This document shows positions 1-6,351 of a stretch of DNA of 7,664 bases, in pieces (the first letter of the stretch is position 1; each line of letters opens with the position of its first letter). Below the pieces are notes generated by a model. The model worked only from the letters and a program-made list of their open reading frames with translations, was not told the DNA's origin and did no database searches. Source of the DNA: an uncultured Chromatiaceae bacterium (GTDB taxonomy: Bacteria > Pseudomonadota > Gammaproteobacteria > Enterobacterales > Alteromonadaceae); the NCBI GenBank assembly GCA_946482325.1, contig CAMLRA010000183.1, forward strand, positions 1 through 7,664. The letters run 5' to 3'. Position numbers and translations under genes: made by a program.

Positions 1-206
1 ACAATAAATGAGCCTGATAATTCAGGGTTGCGCCAGACAAAGATAGTGACAGAATCATTGGGGCCAATCAGGTAGCTGTATTGATCAACAGCTGTGGTAC
101 GGGCGGGTTGTACTGTGGCGCCGGGTAATTCGTTGGTGCTACATGCTTGCAAACCAAGCAGCATCACGGATCCAACGATTGTGGCAATAGCAGATCTTGC
201 TTTCAT
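1..206 (-). CDS. Polysaccharide export outer-membrane lipoprotein, XrtA/PEP-CTERM-associated (5' part only)
   Basis: The reverse complement reads from an ATG at 206-204 through 68 complete codons with no stop and leaves the window at base 1. Residues 1-22 form a lipoprotein signal: a basic start (MKAR), a hydrophobic core, and the lipobox LQAC with Cys22 as the expected lipidated residue. After a short Thr/Pro-rich linker, residues 45-65 (YLIGPNDSVTIFVWRNPELSG) match the start of the Poly_export domain of Wza-like proteins. 'YLIGPxDSVxIFVWRNPELS' is typical of the PEP-CTERM-associated form (TIGR03027, from memory). Known role of the family: a periplasmic and outer-membrane channel for exopolysaccharide. 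A good Shine-Dalgarno (AAAGGA, minus strand) sits 10 bases before the ATG. The gene is divergent from the plus-strand cluster and shares its upstream region. The rest of the protein is outside the window, so integrity cannot be judged. Confidence 0.88.
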   Translation of the reverse strand, partial: MKARSAIATIVGSVMLLGLQACSTNELPGATVQPARTTAVDQYSYLIGPNDSVTIFVWRNPELSGSFI

Positions 207-216
207 TTCTTATACG

Positions 217-222
217 TCCTTT
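217..222 (-). promoter_or_regulatory. Ribosome binding site of the export lipoprotein gene
   Basis: On the minus strand the bases read AAAGGA, ending 10 bases before the ATG at 206-204. This supports that start for the divergent lipoprotein gene, together with the complete lipoprotein signal sequence that begins there. Confidence 0.6.
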
Positions 223-239
223 GTTACTGATGCGATTTT

Positions 240-268
240 AATATAACTGAATTTTACATAGCTGTGAC
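240..268 (-). promoter_or_regulatory. Candidate sigma-70 promoter for the export lipoprotein gene
   Basis: On the minus strand GTCACA (268-263, four of six matches to TTGACA) is followed after 17 bases by TATATT (245-240, five of six matches to TATAAT). A transcript would start near base 233, giving a leader of roughly 27 bases that includes the ribosome binding site. The -35 box overlaps the CRP-like site. This is found by eye in AT-rich DNA, where chance matches are common. A separate perfect TTGACA on the minus strand (340-335) lacks a well-spaced -10 box. Confidence 0.35.
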
Positions 269-274
269 GGCTAT
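258..274. repeat. Short inverted repeat in the divergent region
   Basis: ATAGC (258-262) and GCTAT (270-274) are perfect inverted copies around a 7-base centre. Allowing one G-T pair extends the stem to seven pairs around a TGA loop. It partly overlaps the CRP-like site, with a different centre (266). It could be a regulator half-site pair, or simply chance in AT-rich DNA. There is no T-tract right after it on the plus strand, so it is not a plain terminator. Confidence 0.3.
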
Positions 275-278
275 CATA
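263..278. promoter_or_regulatory. Candidate CRP-type operator (TGTGA-N6-TCATA)
   Basis: TGTGA at 263-267 and TCATA at 274-278 are separated by six bases, matching nine of the ten core positions of the Escherichia coli CRP consensus TGTGA-N6-TCACA. The site is centred at 270.5, between the two divergent genes. Its distance to the minus-strand -10 candidate (about 28 bases centre to centre) is a few bases short of a classical class II activator site, so its direction of action is unclear. The identity of the regulator is inferred from the consensus only. Confidence 0.3.
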
Positions 279-346
279 AAAATTTAATTCCAGTTTTCCG
301 ACCACCGGCGTATACTTCTGCCTCTGCTTAACTATGTCAAGATCAC

Positions 347-361
347 TGTGCTGAAATTTGC
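347..361 (+). promoter_or_regulatory. Imperfect sigma-54-like element ahead of the plus-strand cluster
   Basis: The consensus is TGGCAC-N5-TTGC. Here TGTGCT (347-352) is followed after 5 bases by a perfect TTGC (358-361), so the -24/-12 spacing is right and the -12 box is intact. The -24 box has GT where GG is almost invariant, which counts strongly against it. If used, transcription would begin near 373 and give a leader of about 22 bases, just containing the ribosome binding site. I looked for it because XrtA loci in many bacteria are thought to be controlled by the PrsK/PrsR two-component pair with sigma-54. Confidence 0.2.
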
Positions 362-380
362 ACTTAATTCAGGTTGTTCC

Positions 381-386
381 GGGAAG
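381..386 (+). promoter_or_regulatory. Ribosome binding site that decides the start of the initiating transferase
   Basis: GGGAAG lies 8 bases before the ATG at 395. The frame is open further upstream to a TTG at 374, but that codon has no properly spaced Shine-Dalgarno, so 395 is preferred. Confidence 0.6.
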
Positions 387-394
387 ATGTACCA

Positions 395-1801
395 ATGAAT
401 AAGGCTGTTCGTTACGGGGGAAATACACTGGCAGAGAAGCTCTTCCTGCTGGGCGAAATGCTGCTGCTGTTAGCTTCAAGCTTCGCAGCATCTTTTATCC
501 TTTCTTTTTATCAACCGATTGATCAGGAACTGGCAGCAATTAACGCCGTCCTTTACACCGGTTGCGTGATGTTGTGTGCATTGTCGGTGGGTCTATACGA
601 CCAGAAGTTACGTGAAGACACCGGTGGTGTATTAAAGCGTGTGCTCATCACCTTGGTTTTGGCGGGCATTTTACTGGAAGTTTTTATCTTCAGCCTGATC
701 CCTTCCCTGCATCTTGGTTTCCTGTTTAATTTAGTCGCGTCACTGATTTCCTTAGTGACACTGACTTCATTCCGGATGTTATTCCATTATCACGACATCA
801 CCAAAATCAGTCGGCGCCGCGTGCTTATTCTGGGCTCAGGTGAACGTGCTTCCATTATCGAACGCCGGATGCGTCGAAATGTGGACCGTAAAAACTTTGA
901 AATTCATGGCTTTGTTAAAATCGATGGTGATCAGGAAGAGCATATTCCAGACTCCAAAATCATCCAGTTCGACTACAAGACTAACCTCTATGAATATGCC
1001 GTTGAACACGAGATAGAACAGCTGGTCATCGCCTGTGACGAGCGTCGCAATATGCTGCCGGTGGAACACCTGTTTAAATGTAAAACTCGTGGTATTGATG
1101 TCATTGAAATTCTTGACTTCATTGAACAGGAAACCGGCCAGATCGCGGTGAACCTGATCTATCCGAGTTGGGTGATTTACTCCAACGGCTTTGAAATGAA
1201 CCACAGATTCAAAACCAGCCTGGACCACCGATTAAATGCTGTGCTGGCGCTGATTGTGCTTGCCGCTGTCTGGCCTATTATGCTGATCACAGCACTGGTC
1301 ATCTATTTTGATGACGGTCGCCGCACCGGCGCTTCCGTGTTTTACCGCCAAATCCGCATCGTTATTGACGGCAAACCATCCCAGAGCCTTAAATTCCGTA
1401 CCTTGCGTCCGCACGCAGAAGCAGGCGGCGCACAATGGGCAACTAAAAACGACTCGCGTGTTACCAAGATTGGCGGATTCATCCGTAAATACCGCGTCGA
1501 TGAATTGCCGCAGTTATTTAACATTATCAAAGGCGATATGGGCTTTGTTGGCCCACGTCCTGAGCGTCCGGAGTTTGTCGAAAAGCTGGTGAAGGAAATT
1601 CCTTATTACAATCAGCGCCATAATGTAAAACCTGGCTTGACTGGCTGGGCGCAACTGAAATATCCATATGGCTCGACGACTGAAGATGCGCAGGAAAAGT
1701 TGAAGTTTGACCTGTATTACATCAAACACCGCACTTTGTTGCTGGATCTGATTATCTTGATCAGAACGGTCGAAATTGTGATTTTTGGCAAGGGCCGGTA
1801 A
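395..1801 (+). CDS. Initiating sugar-phosphate transferase, XrtA-associated EpsB_2 type (polyprenyl phosphate PGT)
   Basis: The product is 468 residues in the inner membrane. Expected reaction: transfer of a sugar phosphate from a nucleotide sugar to undecaprenyl phosphate, the first step of exopolysaccharide assembly; the sugar cannot be read from sequence. About four hydrophobic segments lie at residues 15-40, 50-68, 82-103 and 108-129. A Rossmann-like region follows (RVLILGSGER, 142-151), then a hydrophobic segment at 281-304 and the bacterial sugar transferase domain. Visible motifs are LKFRTLR, the catalytic Asp-Glu pair in RVDELPQ (Asp369, Glu370), GPRPERPEF and KPGLTGWAQLKYPYG. The ending FGKGR is typical of TIGR03013. 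The region before KFRTLR (FDDGRRTGASVFYRQIRIVIDGKPS) lacks the usual SPGPVFYRQxRVG pattern; I remember a similar DGxRxP form in gammaproteobacterial relatives. This is the first gene of the plus-strand cluster. Confidence 0.92.
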   Translation: MNKAVRYGGNTLAEKLFLLGEMLLLLASSFAASFILSFYQPIDQELAAINAVLYTGCVMLCALSVGLYDQKLREDTGGVLKRVLITLVLAGILLEVFIFSLIPSLHLGFLFNLVASLISLVTLTSFRMLFHYHDITKISRRRVLILGSGERASIIERRMRRNVDRKNFEIHGFVKIDGDQEEHIPDSKIIQFDYKTNLYEYAVEHEIEQLVIACDERRNMLPVEHLFKCKTRGIDVIEILDFIEQETGQIAVNLIYPSWVIYSNGFEMNHRFKTSLDHRLNAVLALIVLAAVWPIMLITALVIYFDDGRRTGASVFYRQIRIVIDGKPSQSLKFRTLRPHAEAGGAQWATKNDSRVTKIGGFIRKYRVDELPQLFNIIKGDMGFVGPRPERPEFVEKLVKEIPYYNQRHNVKPGLTGWAQLKYPYGSTTEDAQEKLKFDLYYIKHRTLLLDLIILIRTVEIVIFGKGR

Positions 1802-1806
1802 CAACA

Positions 1807-2664
1807 ATGTCTTTGGGTATTCAAAAACTGAATGCAATGACGGTCGACGTGGAAGACTACTTCCACGTGGCAGCTTTCGAGAAACAAATTCAGCCCGGTG
1901 ACTGGGATAGTCTGATCCCACGGGTCGATTTAAACACTCGTCGTTTGCTTGACTTATTTGACCAACACCAAGCCAAATCGACCTTCTTTTTCCTCGGCTG
2001 GGTTGCGGAAAAATTTCCGGATTTGGTGAAAGAAGTGCAGCGCCGCGGCCACGAAGTCGCCAGTCACGGGTATGCCCACACTAAAGTGCATCAGCAGACA
2101 CCAACCGAATTTCGTGCCGATGCGAGTAAAGCAAAGGACATGCTGGAGCAGCTGACCGGGCAGGCCGTGGTCGGGTATCGCGCACCAAGTTTTTCCATCA
2201 ATAAACAAAGCGAATGGGCCTTTGAGATCCTCAAAGAATTAGGGCACGGCTACAGCTCCAGTACCTACCCGGTCAAACACGACTTGTATGGTGTACCAGA
2301 CTGGCCACAACAGCCCTATATGCGTCCTGAAGGTTTATTAGAGATCCCGATGCCAACACTGGTCATGCATGGCAAACAGCTGCCGATTGCCGGTGGTGGT
2401 TATTTCCGCCTGATGCCTTATTGGCTCAGCAGCCGGCTGATTGCAAAATTCCTGCAAGAGGACAAGATGCCTTATATGTTCTATTTCCATCCATGGGAAA
2501 TAGATCCCGGCCAACCACGGGTACAAGGTGCAGGCCTGAAATCGCGCTTCCGCCATTACGTCAATCTGAACCGGATGGAAAATAAGCTGGCAGCATTGCT
2601 GACCCAGTTTAACTGGGGTAGTCTGGAACAGGTTTATCAGAGCGAACTGCAAAACTCTCAATAA
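1807..2664 (+). CDS. Polysaccharide deacetylase, PEP-CTERM-locus subfamily (NodB fold with DUF3473)
   Basis: The product is 285 residues and has no signal peptide, which suggests cytoplasmic or membrane-associated action. The family hydrolyses N- or O-acetyl groups from sugars with a metal ion; the substrate here is unknown. TVDVEDYF (residues 12-19) stands in for the classical TFDDG motif, with Asp14 and Asp17 as likely metal or catalytic acids. The HxxxH metal motif is SHGYAH (His87, His91), GYRAPSF (123-129) is the third NodB motif, and FYFHPWEID (225-233) holds the conserved His228. Residues 197-277 (GGGYFRLMPYWL to GSLEQVY) look like the C-terminal DUF3473 part that marks TIGR03006. The start at 1807 lies 5 bases after the upstream stop and has a weak AAGGG 12 bases before it. 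ATG 1837 is possible but would begin right at the first motif. Confidence 0.92.
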   Translation: MSLGIQKLNAMTVDVEDYFHVAAFEKQIQPGDWDSLIPRVDLNTRRLLDLFDQHQAKSTFFFLGWVAEKFPDLVKEVQRRGHEVASHGYAHTKVHQQTPTEFRADASKAKDMLEQLTGQAVVGYRAPSFSINKQSEWAFEILKELGHGYSSSTYPVKHDLYGVPDWPQQPYMRPEGLLEIPMPTLVMHGKQLPIAGGGYFRLMPYWLSSRLIAKFLQEDKMPYMFYFHPWEIDPGQPRVQGAGLKSRFRHYVNLNRMENKLAALLTQFNWGSLEQVYQSELQNSQ

Positions 2665-2688
2665 AACAATAACAACTAAGGGAACTAG

Positions 2689-3720
2689 ATGTACAGTATT
2701 GCCACCTTAGCACTGCAGGACTCCAGAAGGTCGGAGTGGGATCAGTTTGTTAAAGATCAGGACGACGGCACCTTTTTTCATTTATCCGGCTGGCAAAATG
2801 TGTTGTGGCACAGCTTCCAGCACCAACCACACTTTTTATACGCGCTGCAGGACAATCGTATTGTCGGTGTGCTGCCGCTGGCGGAAGTAAAAAGTGCCTT
2901 ATTCGGTTATGCCTTAGTCTCTACTCCTTTTTGCGTCTATGGCGGTGCTTTAGGGCCTGCTGAGGTGCGTCGTGCGCTGGAGCAGGCAGCACTGGAAATT
3001 GGCCAGCGGCTGGGCGTGAACCATGTCGAACTGCGCTATAAACATGCGCAGGACAATGACTGGATCACCCGCAGCCAACATGCCACTTTTGGTTGCACGC
3101 TGGCCGAAGACGATGCCGCTATTCTCGCTGCTATTAAAAAGAATCAGCGGGCCCTCATCCGCAAAGCGCTGCAAACAGACCTCAGCTGGCATATTGAACA
3201 AAACAATGATGATTTCTACCAGATTTACTCGGAAAGTCTGCGCAATCTCGGTACTCCGGTCTTTAGCAAAAAACTGTTGGACGAACTGCAGCGCGAATTT
3301 GCCGACAGCACCGAAATTCTGACCATCCGCCATCAGGGGCAGGCAGTATCTTCGGTGTTTAATTTCTATTTCCGCGACGAAGTGCTGCCCTATTACGGCG
3401 GTGGTAAACCTGTTGCGCGAGAGCTGAAAAGTAATGACCTGATGTACTACCAGCTGATGTGTCATGCGAAGAGAGACAAAGCCTGTACTTTCTATGATTT
3501 CGGTCGCAGTAAACTCGATTCTGGCGCCTACAGTTATAAAAAACACTGGGGCATGCAGGATAGTTTATTGCACTATCAGTTTAAGCTGGTTAAAGCGGAA
3601 CAACTGTCCAATTTAAGTCCGAACAATCCGAAGTACCAATTATTTATCCGGATGTGGCAAAAGTTACCTTTATCAGTAAGCCGTTTGCTTGGTCCATTCC
3701 TTGCCAAGTATCTGGGGTAA
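2689..3720 (+). CDS. FemAB-like protein, XrtA/PEP-CTERM-associated
   Basis: The product is 343 residues, with no signal peptide or membrane segment. It resembles TIGR03019: two GNAT-like lobes related to the FemABX peptidyltransferases, with an Acetyltransf_6-like centre. Recognisable points are FHLSGWQNVL (30-39), VSTPFCVYGGAL (77-88), IKKNQRALIRKA (149-160), LPYYGGG (233-239) and the strongly conserved stretch FYDFGRSKLDSGAYSYKKHWG (268-288). FemX proteins add amino acids from aminoacyl-tRNA to a peptidoglycan precursor. In this locus the natural inference is addition of an acyl or aminoacyl group to the exopolysaccharide, but no donor or acceptor can be read from sequence. A strong Shine-Dalgarno (AAGGGA, 2678-2683) stands 5 bases before the ATG, after a 24-base gap, the largest gap inside the cluster. 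Confidence 0.88.
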   Translation: MYSIATLALQDSRRSEWDQFVKDQDDGTFFHLSGWQNVLWHSFQHQPHFLYALQDNRIVGVLPLAEVKSALFGYALVSTPFCVYGGALGPAEVRRALEQAALEIGQRLGVNHVELRYKHAQDNDWITRSQHATFGCTLAEDDAAILAAIKKNQRALIRKALQTDLSWHIEQNNDDFYQIYSESLRNLGTPVFSKKLLDELQREFADSTEILTIRHQGQAVSSVFNFYFRDEVLPYYGGGKPVARELKSNDLMYYQLMCHAKRDKACTFYDFGRSKLDSGAYSYKKHWGMQDSLLHYQFKLVKAEQLSNLSPNNPKYQLFIRMWQKLPLSVSRLLGPFLAKYLG

Positions 3721-3723
3721 CGT

Positions 3724-4935
3724 ATGGCAAAACCTAAATTATTGTACCTGTGCCATCGCATTCCGTACCCGCCGAATAAAGGCGACAAAATCAGATCCTT
3801 TAATTTGCTAAAGGCGTTGTCGGCGCAATATGAAGTCTATCTCGGTTGTTTTGTCGACGATGACTATGATTTTCAATATATTGACAAGCTCGCCGACTGG
3901 TGTGTCGAGTACAAATGCCGCCGCCTGCGTAAATCATTTGCCAAGCTGCGCGGTCTGAGTGCTTTTCTGACCGGCAAGCCAATCACACTACCCTACTACG
4001 CCGACCATGAATTACAGCATTGGGTCCATCAGACCATTGCCAAACATCAGATTGATACCGTCATGGTGTTTTCATCTTCGATGGCGCAATACGTTGACTT
4101 TCCACAGTACGACCAGCTCCATCGCGTCATCGATTTTGTTGATGTCGATTCTGATAAATGGCGCCAATATGCGGACAATCAGCGCGGTGTGATGAGTTGG
4201 GTGTACCGGCGCGAATTTCGTGAATTGCAACGTTTAGAGCAGCATTACTGCTCCGCTTTTAATTTCAGCCTGTTTGTGTCACCAGATGAGGCTGCGTTAT
4301 TCCGACAACTGATGCCGGCGGCACTTAATGACAAAATCCAGCCACTGTTAAATGGTGTTGATGTGCAGTTTTTTGACCCTGCCGCCGTCACTAAAACACC
4401 AGAATACCCGCTGCAAAAACCTTATCTGGTATTTACCGGCGCAATGGATTATTGGGCTAACGTTGATGCCGTGCTGTGGTTCTGCCAGCAGGTATGGCCA
4501 CAACTACGCGCGTTACGACCTGATTTACATTTTTATATCGTCGGCGGCAATCCCTCAGCTGAAGTGCTTGCGTTACATGGCCAACACCAGGTATGGGTCA
4601 CAGGCCGGGTCGATGATGTGCGGCCTTATATTCGTGAAGCTGAACTGGTGGTGGCGCCACTGCGCATTGCCCGGGGCATTCAGAATAAAGTGCTGGAGGC
4701 GATGGCACTAAACAAAAAAATTGTCGCCAGCGATATGGCAATGGAAGGCATTAACGCGCCAACTTCGCCTTATCTGGCACAATCCGACGACGCAGCGCAA
4801 TTTTTGCAGCTGTGTCTAACCATGCTGCAACAGGAAGATGCACTTTGTACCAACAGAGAGTGGGTACAACAGCATTTCACCTGGCCTGCGACTTTGACGC
4901 CTTTGCCGGGTTATTTGCAACATGCTGAAAAATAA
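3724..4935 (+). CDS. GT4-like sugar transferase, XrtA/PEP-CTERM-associated (stp1 type)
   Basis: The product is 403 residues, a cytoplasmic glycosyltransferase of GT-B fold. The N-terminus, LLYLCHRIPYPPNKGDKIRSFNLLKAL (6-32), followed by LGCFVDDDYD, is the signature of the TIGR03087 group. FVDVDSDKWRQYA (138-150) is also conserved. The C-terminal half has LVFTGAMDYWANVDAVLWF (235-253), YIVGGNP (271-277) and VAPLRIARGIQNKVLEAMA (310-328). The last of these replaces the EGxxxxxLE motif of ordinary GT4 enzymes with a GIQNKVLEAM form. It should add one sugar from a nucleotide donor to the lipid-linked glycan; donor and linkage are unknown. It starts 3 bases after the FemAB-like stop, with a GGGG ribosome site just before that stop codon, and its last 14 bases overlap the exosortase gene, suggesting translational coupling. 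Confidence 0.92.
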   Translation: MAKPKLLYLCHRIPYPPNKGDKIRSFNLLKALSAQYEVYLGCFVDDDYDFQYIDKLADWCVEYKCRRLRKSFAKLRGLSAFLTGKPITLPYYADHELQHWVHQTIAKHQIDTVMVFSSSMAQYVDFPQYDQLHRVIDFVDVDSDKWRQYADNQRGVMSWVYRREFRELQRLEQHYCSAFNFSLFVSPDEAALFRQLMPAALNDKIQPLLNGVDVQFFDPAAVTKTPEYPLQKPYLVFTGAMDYWANVDAVLWFCQQVWPQLRALRPDLHFYIVGGNPSAEVLALHGQHQVWVTGRVDDVRPYIREAELVVAPLRIARGIQNKVLEAMALNKKIVASDMAMEGINAPTSPYLAQSDDAAQFLQLCLTMLQQEDALCTNREWVQQHFTWPATLTPLPGYLQHAEK

Positions 4936-6346
4936 CTATTTGCGGGTTCTTGCGCTGTTTGGTTTGCTGTGTGCAGTCTGGGCTGTCGTGTTCTGGCCAA
5001 CTTTGCAGAATATGGAAGCAGTCTGGCGCAGCTCCGACACTTATACTCACTGTTATATTATCCCACTGATTGCCGCCTGGTTGCTGTATGACCAGCGCCA
5101 GACCATCAATGCACCGGCATCACCGACCTTGTTACCACTGTTGCCTGCCATTGGCTGCGCTGCTGTCTGGCTGGTCGGTTATGCTGCGGACGTCAACAGC
5201 CTGACCCACTTCAGTGCGGTCTTTGTATTGCAGCTGCTCACCTTAAGCCTGCTCGGCTGGCAACTCGGCCGTCAGGTCGCTTTTCCGTTGTTTTATTTAA
5301 TTTTTATGGTGCCATTTGGCGACGCGCTTAATCTGCCTTTACAGGATTTAACTGCCACGGTCAGCGTCTATATGCTGAATCTGACCGGTATCCCGGTGCT
5401 GCGCGAAGGTTTGTATCTGACCACGCCGGTTGGTCAGTTTGAAGTCGCAGAAGCCTGTTCAGGTTTGCGGTTTCTGATCGCCTCTATTGCCATCGGCACT
5501 TTGTATTCTTTTTTAACTTACCGGGTTTGGTGGAAACATGTGCTGTTCGTTGGCGCTATTTTGCTGTTTTCGGTGCTGGCAAACTGTCTGCGCGCCTTTT
5601 TCCTGATTTGGATTGGCGAAACTTCCAACATGCAATATGGCTTCGGCGCTGACCATTTTGTATACGGCTGGCTGTTCTTTGCACTGGTGATGTTCAGCAT
5701 GTTTTGGCTGGGTGGCCGTTTTGCCGACAAAGTGCCGCCGGCGCAACCAGTCGCTGCAGCGGTCGTGCAGAACGCATACTGGCAACCGCTTGGCTGCGCT
5801 TTATTGGTTTTAGGTGCTACGCTGCTGATGCGCAGCCAAATCACCGAAATAACAGCGCCGGCGCAGGCGGAGCAACTGGCTGTGCCTGCCAGCTTCAGCA
5901 CTGAACCGCCCCGCCATTGGCAACCAGGGTTCCACGATGGTCTGGCCCGCTTACAAGCCTGGGACGCACAAGGCAACGGCTACCTGTTGGCCCGCTATGG
6001 CCATAAGCAGCAAAAAGGCGAGCTGATCAGTTGGAACAACCGTTTGTACCAGCGCAAAACCTGGTCGGAAACGAGCCACAAAACCTTGACGTTGGCCGGT
6101 GAATCCTATCAGTTGATGGAGCTGCGCAGTGAATCCGGCGAACAGCAAGTGCTGTTTTATCAGTACAAAATTGCCGGCTATCGGACTACATCTGCGTCAA
6201 AAGCCAAACTTTACCAGGTGCTGGCGTTACTGAGCGGCGACCAGAGTTACTCCGAAGTCCGTGCCGTCAACTTGCCAGGTGCGTTGTTAGACATGCAACC
6301 GCAGCAACTTGAACAGGCTGCAACCCGCCTGCAGACATTGCCCTGA
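4922..6346 (+). CDS. xrtA: Exosortase A fused to an EpsI domain
   Basis: The product is 474 residues in the inner membrane. Exosortase A is thought to cleave the C-terminal PEP-CTERM sorting signal of exported proteins in a sortase-like reaction. About eight hydrophobic segments fill residues 8-268. The catalytic set is visible: Cys179 in VAEACSGLRFL, Arg224 in ANCLRAFFLIW and His245 in GADHFVYGW. SSDTYTHCYIIPLIAAWLL (37-55) matches the N-terminal exosortase motif, with Cys44 where Gly usually follows the His. A further membrane segment at 285-303 leads to a periplasmic domain of about 170 residues. Its RYGHKQQKGELISWNNRLY (358-376) resembles EpsI/DUF3485 (TIGR02914), a separate protein in some loci. 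The start overlaps the upstream gene by 14 bases and has no clear Shine-Dalgarno. A 5-base gap separates it from the next gene. No PEP-CTERM substrate lies in the window. Confidence 0.95.
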   Translation: MLKNNYLRVLALFGLLCAVWAVVFWPTLQNMEAVWRSSDTYTHCYIIPLIAAWLLYDQRQTINAPASPTLLPLLPAIGCAAVWLVGYAADVNSLTHFSAVFVLQLLTLSLLGWQLGRQVAFPLFYLIFMVPFGDALNLPLQDLTATVSVYMLNLTGIPVLREGLYLTTPVGQFEVAEACSGLRFLIASIAIGTLYSFLTYRVWWKHVLFVGAILLFSVLANCLRAFFLIWIGETSNMQYGFGADHFVYGWLFFALVMFSMFWLGGRFADKVPPAQPVAAAVVQNAYWQPLGCALLVLGATLLMRSQITEITAPAQAEQLAVPASFSTEPPRHWQPGFHDGLARLQAWDAQGNGYLLARYGHKQQKGELISWNNRLYQRKTWSETSHKTLTLAGESYQLMELRSESGEQQVLFYQYKIAGYRTTSASKAKLYQVLALLSGDQSYSEVRAVNLPGALLDMQPQQLEQAATRLQTLP

Positions 6347-6351
6347 CCAAG

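Larger units (their letters stand above)
207..394. promoter_or_regulatory. Divergent intergenic regulatory region
   Basis: These 188 bases separate two divergent starts and contain no convincing gene. The region is visibly more AT-rich than the flanking genes, especially 231-290. It is the only non-coding stretch of any length in the window, so promoters for both the export lipoprotein and the plus-strand cluster should lie here. Candidate elements inside it, listed separately, are a CRP-like palindrome overlapping a short inverted repeat, a sigma-70-like pair on the minus strand, and an imperfect sigma-54-like element on the plus strand. A plus-strand TATACT at 311-316 resembles a -10 box but has only a poor -35 (TTCCAG at 288-293). 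Confidence 0.65.

Noticed and set aside
221..247. A plus-strand TTGTTA / TATAAC pair as a promoter for the synthesis genes
   Set aside because: Spacing is only 15 bases and the start would lie about 140 bases upstream of the first gene; likely chance in AT-rich DNA.
335..340. A perfect TTGACA on the minus strand as the main lipoprotein promoter
   Set aside because: No good -10 hexamer stands 16-18 bases downstream; the nearest TATACG is about 20 bases away, so the element is not convincing.
374..394. A TTG start seven codons upstream for the initiating transferase
   Set aside because: The ATG at 395 has GGGAAG at 8 bases, while the TTG has no well-placed ribosome site. The added residues (FREDVP) match nothing I recall in the family.
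1514..1921. A 135-residue minus-strand open frame across the transferase-deacetylase junction
   Set aside because: It overlaps the catalytic motifs of one gene and the first NodB motif of the next, and has no features of its own.
2950..3546. A 198-residue open frame on the minus strand inside the FemAB-like gene
   Set aside because: It lies wholly opposite a well-recognised gene, shows no family motif and has no ribosome site I could see. It fits the pattern of a codon-bias shadow.
5518..5976. A 152-residue minus-strand open frame opposite the exosortase gene
   Set aside because: Composition is rich in Ser, Ala, Lys and Cys without recognisable domains, and it overlaps the coding sequence that holds the catalytic Arg and His. 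Treated as a shadow.
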